DNA from: Reticulascus tulasneorum | Taxonomy: Eukaryota; Ascomycota; Sordariomycetes; Glomerellales; Reticulascaceae | Assembly: GCA_001557505.1 (NCBI GenBank) | Contig: LSAX01000012.1 | Coordinates: forward strand, 558,001 to 622,000 | Reading direction: 5' to 3' | Length of the DNA: 64,000 nt | Shown: one piece after another, positions 57,437 through 64,000 of the stretch | How the letters are laid out: the number at the start of each line of letters is the position of its first letter | Numbering within the stretch: the stretch's first letter is position 1 | The notes under the pieces: generated by a model | The model's input: only the letters and a program-made list of their open reading frames with translations | The model's database searches: none | Told to the model about the DNA's origin: nothing | Made by a program: the position numbers and the translations under genes

Positions 57437-59833
57437 ATGGCTGGCGATCTGTTCGCTACTGCCAACGAGCGCGCTCGCGATGCCCGGAGGGCCGGCATGC
57501 AAGCTAATCAGGACGAGCAATCGGCCAATACGGCCAGAAGCTATCTGGCCAAGCAGCGCGAGTGGAAGACATGGTGCAGTACACCTCGCGCAGCCCCGGA
57601 CGGAAGCCTTTGCACCTGGCCTGACGGCGAGCTCGTCACGCCCGATAAGCTAGCCGCCTGGCTCAAAGAAGACATCCTGCTGCGACGCGTTAAGCTGCCA
57701 AGCAGGACAAAACGTCGTCATCGCCGTCGCGATCCGGCCGAGCAGGCCAAAGAGCAAGCCAGAGAGCAGGCCAAGGAGCAGGCCAAGGAGCAGGCCGAGC
57801 AGGCAGCTCTGCAAGAAGCCAAGGCTCTAGCTGAAACGCTGCACGTCCCTGTCACTGAGGCCGTACAGATCCTCGCCAACGACCGTGAGGACTACACGCC
57901 GCCGGCTCTCGCTCGCGTTGGCCATGACGGGCCCGCTAGCACCAGTAACAGTACTGCCGGCGACGGTGACAGCGAGGATGGTCCTCTTTTTACCAAGGGT
58001 ACAGTAGATGCCTACATTGCAGCAGTCATTGAGCTCTGGCGGGTGCAAGTGGCCCACGGCTGTAAGAATACAGACAATCCTCGCGGCGCTGCTGTACGCG
58101 GCTTTCTGGAGCAGTGCGGTCACCAGCGCAGCCGGCTCGACCACGCCAGCCTCAAAGACGGTGGTACGGAAGGCATCCAAGCGGGATACTCTACAGCTGA
58201 GTGGCTTGCTATCCAGAAACACCTACTACACGGCGTAGCCGATACGCCCCAAAACCTCCGCACACGAGTCGATTTTCTTTTTGGCCACTATTATCTTCTG
58301 CGTGGGGAAAGCCGTCGCAGGATGGAACTCGCTGATCTTTCCCTGATTGACTACTCTCCTGCAGAGGGCCCTACATTATGCGGCTGCCTTGTATCCCTCT
58401 TGCAAGACGGCAAGATGAATAAGACGGCGAGAAAAGAGTTCATGGGGTCCTTACGCCACAAAGACCCGCTATTATGCACACAGGGCGCCTTGGCCCAGCT
58501 CTTCTTTTGGCGTTGGCATATTGCCGGCGAGGCCAACCCCACCTTTCGCTGCCGGCAAGAGTGGCATGGAATTAAGGTCTTAGTCGGACAAGACCATCTC
58601 GAAGAGCTCTCTCCCAGTACGCAGCTCCAAGAGATGTGGCGTATCTTCAGCGCCATCGGGCTTGCTACAGCCAAAATGACACAAGTGCCCCGGCGAGTAG
58701 GGGCTCAAGACGGAGAGACTCATGGCGCGTCGCTCGCACAGGTCTCACAGGCCGGCCACTGGAACCAAAGTGCACTCTGCCAAGCCTATCTTACCCACTT
58801 GCCTCGTGAGTTTATGCGTATTGTAGCGGGGTTCTCAAAGACCCTTGGAGACTACTTTCTTCCGCGGGCAGTACATGAGCCGCCGGCTGGCTTGCAAAAG
58901 CAGCTTTGGCCGTGGATTGAAGAGTGGGAGTTACGCTTTGAGGCACGCGCACGCCGGTGCTCGTGGGCGCAAGGCGGGCTTGATGACGATGATCTTGCTG
59001 GGGACGGCTTCCTTAAACTTATGCGACGTCTCCGTGTCGTACTTCTACAAGATCTAGCCGTCTTACAGCCACAGTTTCCAGCCTTGCCCTTCTTTACTTA
59101 TGCCCCCTTCTACGGCCAAGGGTGGGAAGACTTTGCCCGGGGTGTACAGACCGGCGTAGCCGGTACACCCGAGCCGCCTAGCCTCCTTTTACAGCAAGCA
59201 CTGCCCGAGCTGTGTGGGCTGATAGAAAGCTCTCGAACTGCTATCTTACGTAGCAACCAGCAAGTTGCCAGCCAGATAAGCCAGATAGCCACCCAGATAG
59301 CCGGCTTGGAGAGCAGGCTGCTCGACATCTTACAGTCGGGTAAAATCTCAGTCATCATGACGGACACTATGACAGGCTACTTAGGAGCCGGCCTAAACCA
59401 GCCCAGGCAACAGGTACAGCCCGGGCAACAGGTACAACCCGGGCAACAGGTACAGCCCGGGCAACAGGTACAGCCAGGGCTACAGCTACAGCCGGCCAGG
59501 CAGCCTCTCGGCCCTCCAATAATTACAAGCCTAGGGAAGGTCCATACTGTTGGGGACGTCTGGCGCGAGTGGAAACAAGGGCTTGCTGGCCGGCCAGCAA
59601 TACAAGAGCTAGAGAGCAATTGGGGAAGCCGCTGGCGGCCTGGGAATAATCTTAGGGTTCAATTTTGCAGGCGTAAGGTTATCTGGGATGCAATATTAGC
59701 CCGAATCGCCAACGGGAAGAGTGACGAGGTGGCTGTGGCCGAGGTAGAACAGCTACGGGCTGGGCAAAGCCTCAACCAGCTAGTAGATCGACTCCGGCAG
59801 CGCAGACAGCTGAGGGGCAGTAGAGGTAGCTAA
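57437..59833 (+). CDS. Crypton-type tyrosine recombinase with GCR1_C DNA-binding domain
   Basis: 798 aa from ATG 57437. The frame opens earlier, at 57302, but only through low-complexity Thr/Ile-rich codons. The N-terminus (NTARSYLAKQREWKTWC, DGELVTPDKLAAWL) matches Crypton recombinases; next come a charged EQAKEQ repeat and a core with FGHYYLLRGESRRRMELADL holding the likely first catalytic Arg. The tyrosine is in QAYLTHLPREFMRIVAG. The HxxR box appears degraded (THGASLAQVSQAGHWN, no Arg three residues after His). QQVQPG repeats (18 bp units, 59401-59470) precede a GCR1_C-like domain (TVGDVWREWKQGLAG, ELESNWGSRWRPG) near the C-terminus. Cryptons are DNA transposons without inverted repeats. 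The reading frame is full length, but activity is doubtful. Confidence 0.88.
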   Translation: MAGDLFATANERARDARRAGMQANQDEQSANTARSYLAKQREWKTWCSTPRAAPDGSLCTWPDGELVTPDKLAAWLKEDILLRRVKLPSRTKRRHRRRDPAEQAKEQAREQAKEQAKEQAEQAALQEAKALAETLHVPVTEAVQILANDREDYTPPALARVGHDGPASTSNSTAGDGDSEDGPLFTKGTVDAYIAAVIELWRVQVAHGCKNTDNPRGAAVRGFLEQCGHQRSRLDHASLKDGGTEGIQAGYSTAEWLAIQKHLLHGVADTPQNLRTRVDFLFGHYYLLRGESRRRMELADLSLIDYSPAEGPTLCGCLVSLLQDGKMNKTARKEFMGSLRHKDPLLCTQGALAQLFFWRWHIAGEANPTFRCRQEWHGIKVLVGQDHLEELSPSTQLQEMWRIFSAIGLATAKMTQVPRRVGAQDGETHGASLAQVSQAGHWNQSALCQAYLTHLPREFMRIVAGFSKTLGDYFLPRAVHEPPAGLQKQLWPWIEEWELRFEARARRCSWAQGGLDDDDLAGDGFLKLMRRLRVVLLQDLAVLQPQFPALPFFTYAPFYGQGWEDFARGVQTGVAGTPEPPSLLLQQALPELCGLIESSRTAILRSNQQVASQISQIATQIAGLESRLLDILQSGKISVIMTDTMTGYLGAGLNQPRQQVQPGQQVQPGQQVQPGQQVQPGLQLQPARQPLGPPIITSLGKVHTVGDVWREWKQGLAGRPAIQELESNWGSRWRPGNNLRVQFCRRKVIWDAILARIANGKSDEVAVAEVEQLRAGQSLNQLVDRLRQRRQLRGSRGS
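59401..59472 (+). repeat. 18 bp tandem repeat coding for QQVQPG
   Basis: Four to five copies of a GGCAACAGGTACAGCCCG-type unit inside the Crypton recombinase gene, between the recombinase core and the GCR1_C-like domain. Probably a flexible linker. Confidence 0.9.
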
Positions 59834-61259
59834 AGCTGGCTAGAAATAGAGTTATTTGGCTCAAAACACGCATCGCGGCGCTGCACGGCTCTTACGAGCG
59901 TGTAAGTGGACAAGCCCTTCTTACACAGGCGGCTCCTCCTACAGCTACCTTAAGCTACAGCAGGGGCAATTAGAGCGTACTCCCATACAAGGAGGATACT
60001 CGGTAAGTTAATTTCTTGGCGCCTCGCATGAATATGGAAGGGGAGGTGCCTGCAGTAATTAAGTGCTGGATTCATGCAGTACGCTGTACAAGATTGAGAA
60101 GAGCAGGCAGCATTACCGTATACACCAGTCAATATCGGTGAGGACTTCATACCTCCGGTTGAGGCCTTGCTGCTGCTGCTGATGATTTTGCTGTTGTTAT
60201 TCAGTGTCTCAAGATTTGTCGAACTTGAAGGCATCAAGCCAAGGGCGGGCGTTGAATGCATTCCCAGGACTGTGGTCAGCAAGTTCTAGACTTGAATGCT
60301 CATTTACATAACTGAATGTCCGCTATACTCCAGGTTCTCTTGCATCGACCGGACTGACTTTACGTCAGAGGCAGCAGCAGACTGTTGCCTCCACCTAGTC
60401 CCTCTGCTGATGCTGTGTAGCAGCCTGTGGGCTATCCTTGTCTCCAGTGCCCAATTCTAAGATAGAGGGGACGGTCTTCTCCGCGAGATTGTCCACTTCA
60501 AATTCAGCGTCATAGAGAGTATCTACTGTCACACTTCCATCAAAGTTCCAATTGAGATCGGCCCTGCCACGTTCATGCTTGAAAAACTTGAGTTACCTTG
60601 CTAGGTCTTATATGACTGGGTCTTGCAGCAGAACAGGCGATAAAGAGAAGATACGCATGAAATAATTTCGTGCTGCGGTATTCAAGTCCGCAATTGCTGC
60701 AGTCGTTTGTAGCAAAATCGACAGCAATGTTCTGATGCCTGCAAGACATTCGTCTTGCATGTTTGAATGATGATGTTTCACCAGACCCTGCATCTTACTG
60801 TTGTTGACAGGTCCCACCATTTTGACCCAATTATCTCACCTCCGGACTAAAGAAGTGCTTCCAACGGTACAGATTGTGTTCACGTATTCCTCTGGCTGTC
60901 ATACTAGCTCAATCATCAATACTGTTGCAGGCAGAGTTTAAAGTAGTTTTCTTTTTATTACTTTCTCGGCGGGATGAGGGATCGTACGGTCTTGATTCCG
61001 CCTGTAGCAGCCTCCTCTTGTGGCCCGTTGAATAACCCTCTCCTCAAAGCTTACAGCTCAATAACTACATAAGGATCGCTAAACAAGATAGCAGCTAGCA
61101 CTACTGATTAGGCGAAAGATCGTGAAACAAATGCAACGAACATACACTAGTTCCCATTGGCTACTGTGGCTGATGACGATAAGGTACGCAGATGCCCTGA
61201 GCCTAGAATCGTCGTCGAGCCTGGATACAGTCCTTCATCAGCCCCAGGGGATATACATG
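59834..61259. other. Intergenic with an unrecognised minus-strand coding-like stretch
   Basis: Two minus-strand pieces look coding-like but match no family I know. 60820-60608 reads GIRTLLSILLQTTAAIADLNTAARNYF. About 60585-60405 reads NFDGSVTVDTLYDAEFEVDN and ends in a stop. They may be exons of one small gene or debris. The 3' end of the Crypton should lie near 59850-60000 but cannot be placed. Confidence 0.35.
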
Positions 61260-64000
61260 TTAATCTTTGGCTTGATAAGTGAACGCGAGGTTGCTCATGC
61301 TCGTCAGCGTGTCAGGATGATCTGGTCCGAGCTTCGTCTTGCGAGTCTCCATCACCTGCACCTCTAGCGTCTCGGCCTCCTCCTACCGGCCCTGGTTCCT
61401 GTACGTCGACGCGAGGTTGGACATGCTCGTCAGCGTTGAGGGATGATCTGGCCCGAGCTTCGTCTTGCTCGTCTCCATCACCTGCACCTCCAGCGTCTCG
61501 GCCTCCTCCCACCGGCCCTGCTTGCTATACGTCAACGCGAGGTTGGCTATGCTTGTCAGCGTGTCAGGATGATCTAGCCCGAGCTTCGTCTTGCGAGTCT
61601 CCATCACCTGCACCTCCAGCGTCTCGGCCTCCTCCCACCGGCCCTGGTTCCAGTACGTCAACGCGAGGTTGGCCATGCTCGTCAGCGTTGAGGGATGATC
61701 TGGCCCGAGCTTCGTCTTGCTCGTCTCCATCACCTGCACCTCCAGCGTCTCGGCCTCCTCCCACCGGCCCTGGTTCCAGTACGTCGACGCGAGGTTGGCC
61801 ATGCTCGTCAGCGTTGAGGGATGATCTGGCCCGAGCTTCGTCTTGCTCATCTCCATCACCTGCACCTCCAGCGTCTCGGCCTCCTCCCACCGGCCCTGGT
61901 TCTAAAACGTCGACGCGAGGTTGGCCATGCTCGTCAGCGTCGAGGGATGATCTGGCCCGAGCTTCGTCTTGCTCATCTCCATCACCTGCACATCCAGCGT
62001 CTCGGCCTCCTCCCACCGGCCCTGGTTCCAAAACGTCGACGCGAGGTTGGCCATGCTCGTCAGCGTGTCAGGATGATCTAGCCCGAGCTTCGTCTTGCGA
62101 GTCTCCATCACCTGCACCTCTAGCGTCTCGGCCTCCTCCCACCGGCCCTGGTTCCTGTACGTCGACGCGAGGTTGGACATGCTCGTCAGCGTTGAGGGAT
62201 GATCTGGCCCGAGCTTCGTCTTGCTCGTCTCCATCACCTGCACCTCCAGCGTCTCGGCCTCCTCCCACCGGCCCTGCTTGCTATACGTCAACGCGAGGTT
62301 GGCTATGCTTGTCAGCGTGTCAGGATGATCTAGCCCGAGCTTCGTCTTGCGAGTCTCCATCACCTGCACCTCCAGCGTCTCGGCCTCCTCCCACGGGCCT
62401 TGGTTCTTGTATGTTGACGCCAGGTTGGCTATGCTTGTCAGCGTGTCAGGATGATCTGGCCCGAGCTTCGTCTTGCTCGTCTCCATCACCTGCACAAACA
62501 GCGTCTCGGCTTCCTCCCACCGGCCCTGCTTCCTGTACGTCGACGCGAGGTTGGCCATGCTTGTCAGCGTGTCAGGATGATCGGCTCCGAGCTTCGTCTT
62601 GCTCATCTCCATCACCTGCACCTCCAGCGTCTCGGCCTCCTCCCACCGGCCCTGGTTCCTGTACGTCGACGCGAGGTTGGCCATGCTTGTCAGCGTCGAG
62701 GGATGATCTGGCCCGAGTCTCATATTGCTCTTCTCCATCTCCTGCACAAACAGCGTCTCGGCTTCCTCCCACCGGCCCTGGTTCCTGTACGTCGACGCGA
62801 GGTTGGCCATGCTCGTCAGCGTTGAGGGATGATCTGGCCCGAGCTTCGTCTTGCTCGTCTCCATCACCTGCACCTCCAGCGTCTCGGCCTCCTCCCACCG
62901 GCCTTGGTTCCTGTACGTCGACGCCAGGTTGGCCATGCTTGTCAGCGTGTCGGGATGATCTAGCCCGAGCTTCGTCTTGCGAGTCTCCATCACCTGCACC
63001 TCCAGCGTCTCGGCCTCCTCCCACCGGCCCTGGTTCCAGTACGTCAACGCGAGGTTGGCCATGCTCGTCAGCGTTGAGGGATGATCTGGCCCGAGCTTCG
63101 TCTTGCTCATCTCCATCACCTGCACCTCCAGCGTCTCGGCCTCCTCCCACCGGCCTTGGTTCCTGTACGTCGACGCCAGGTTGGCCATGCTCGTCAGCGT
63201 GTCAGGATGATCTAGCCCGAGCTTCGTCTTGCGAGTCTCCATCACCTGCACCTCCAGCGTCTCGGCCTCTTTCCACCGGCCTTGGTTCCTGTACGTCGAC
63301 GCCAGGTTGGCCATGCTTGTCAGCGTGTCAGGATGATCTGGCCCGAGCTTCGTCTTGCTCATCTCCATCACCTGCACAAACAGCGTCTCGGCCTCCTCCC
63401 ACCGGCCTTGGTTCCTGTACGTCGACGCCAGGTTGGCCATGCTCGTCAGCGTGTCGGGATGATCTGGCCCGAGCTTCGTCTTGCTCGTCTCCATTACCTG
63501 CACCTCCAGCGTCTCGGCCTCCTCCCACCGGCCCTGGTTCCAAAACGTCGACGCGAGGTTGGCCATGCTTGTCAGCGTCGAGGGATGATCTGGCCCGAGC
63601 TTCGTCTTGCTCGTCTCCATCACCTGCACATCCAGCGTCTCGGCCTCCTCCCACCGGCCCTGGTTCCAAAACGTCGACGCGAGGTTGGCCATGCTCGTCA
63701 GCGTGTCAGGATGATCTAGCCCGAGCTTCGTCTTGCGAGTCTCCATCACCTGCACCTCCAGCGTCTCGGCCTCCTCCCACCGGCCTTGGTTCTTGTATGT
63801 TGACGCCAGGTTGGCCATGCTCGTCAGCGTTGAGGGATGATCTGGCCCGAGCTTCGTCTTGCTCGTCTCCATCACCTGCACCTCCAGCGTCTCGGCCTCC
63901 TCCCACCGGCCCTGGTTCCAGTACGTCAACGCGAGGTTGGCCATGCTCGTCAGCGTTGAGGGATGATCTGGCCCGAGCTTCGTCTTGCTCGTCTCCATCA
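61260..64000 (-). pseudogene. TPR array of a decayed NLR gene, 126 bp units (~21 copies), truncated by window edge
   Basis: One minus-strand frame runs from the right edge to a TAA at 61262-61260. It encodes about 21 units of the TSKTKLGPDHPDTL / SMANLASTYRNQGRWEEAETL type, the same family as the SesB-like NLR. Two in-frame stops interrupt it, at 61902-61904 and 61383-61385. Both are TGG to TAG changes at a conserved Trp. The C-terminus ends abruptly at LAFTYQAKD, without the diverged capping TPRs of the intact genes. One unit has Arg to Pro (NQGPWEEAE). The NB-ARC part, if any, lies beyond 64000. A read-through or trimmed product is possible but not supported. Confidence 0.85.

Overview
This is nuclear DNA from a filamentous ascomycete, most likely a Sordariomycete. 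Genes carry short introns (about 44-80 bp) with CTAAC/CTAAT-type branch sites, and the protein families are fungal: HET, HELL and SesB-like NLRs, a fungal CorA-like protein, fungal bZIPs, an NRPS, a Crypton and a copia relic. I found no bacterial-type operons, CRISPR or RNA genes. Most real genes are spliced, so single reading frames break them; the exon models below were joined by hand from phase and splice signals.

Layout: 1-5714 (-) is the 5' part of an NRPS (C-A-T-C-A, running off the left edge). 5715-12584 is gene-poor, with low-complexity tracts. 12585-15709 (+) is a HET-NB-ARC-TPR NLR. About 17.2-32.6 kb is a large imperfect inverted duplication. Each arm holds a divergent pair of paralogous bZIP-type genes, one left copy clearly dead. 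The ~3.8 kb centre holds an NRPS adenylation-domain relic and an intact FSH-type serine hydrolase. This looks like a rearranged, decaying secondary-metabolite locus.

33064-40133 (-) is a very large SesB-like hydrolase/NB-ARC/TPR gene whose frame continues into an extra C-terminal module ending in membrane helices. 41406-45756 (-) is a HELL-NACHT-WD40 gene of the HET-D/HET-E type. 47487-53017 is a compact trio: a PNP_UDP protein with a C-terminal amyloid-like motif, a CorA-like membrane protein, and an NB-ARC-TPR NLR whose first exon encodes a matching motif. This suggests an effector/NLR pair communicating by templated amyloid folding. 53.7-57.0 kb is a copia relic, 57437-59833 (+) a Crypton-type tyrosine recombinase, and 61260-64000 (-) a decayed TPR array.

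The main theme is an NLR cluster. Five loci carry arrays of nearly identical 42-codon (126 bp) repeats, TPR or WD40, that differ at a few recurrent positions. This is the signature of fungal allorecognition/immune receptors under concerted evolution and diversifying selection. All functional statements are homology inferences made by eye; no database search was run.
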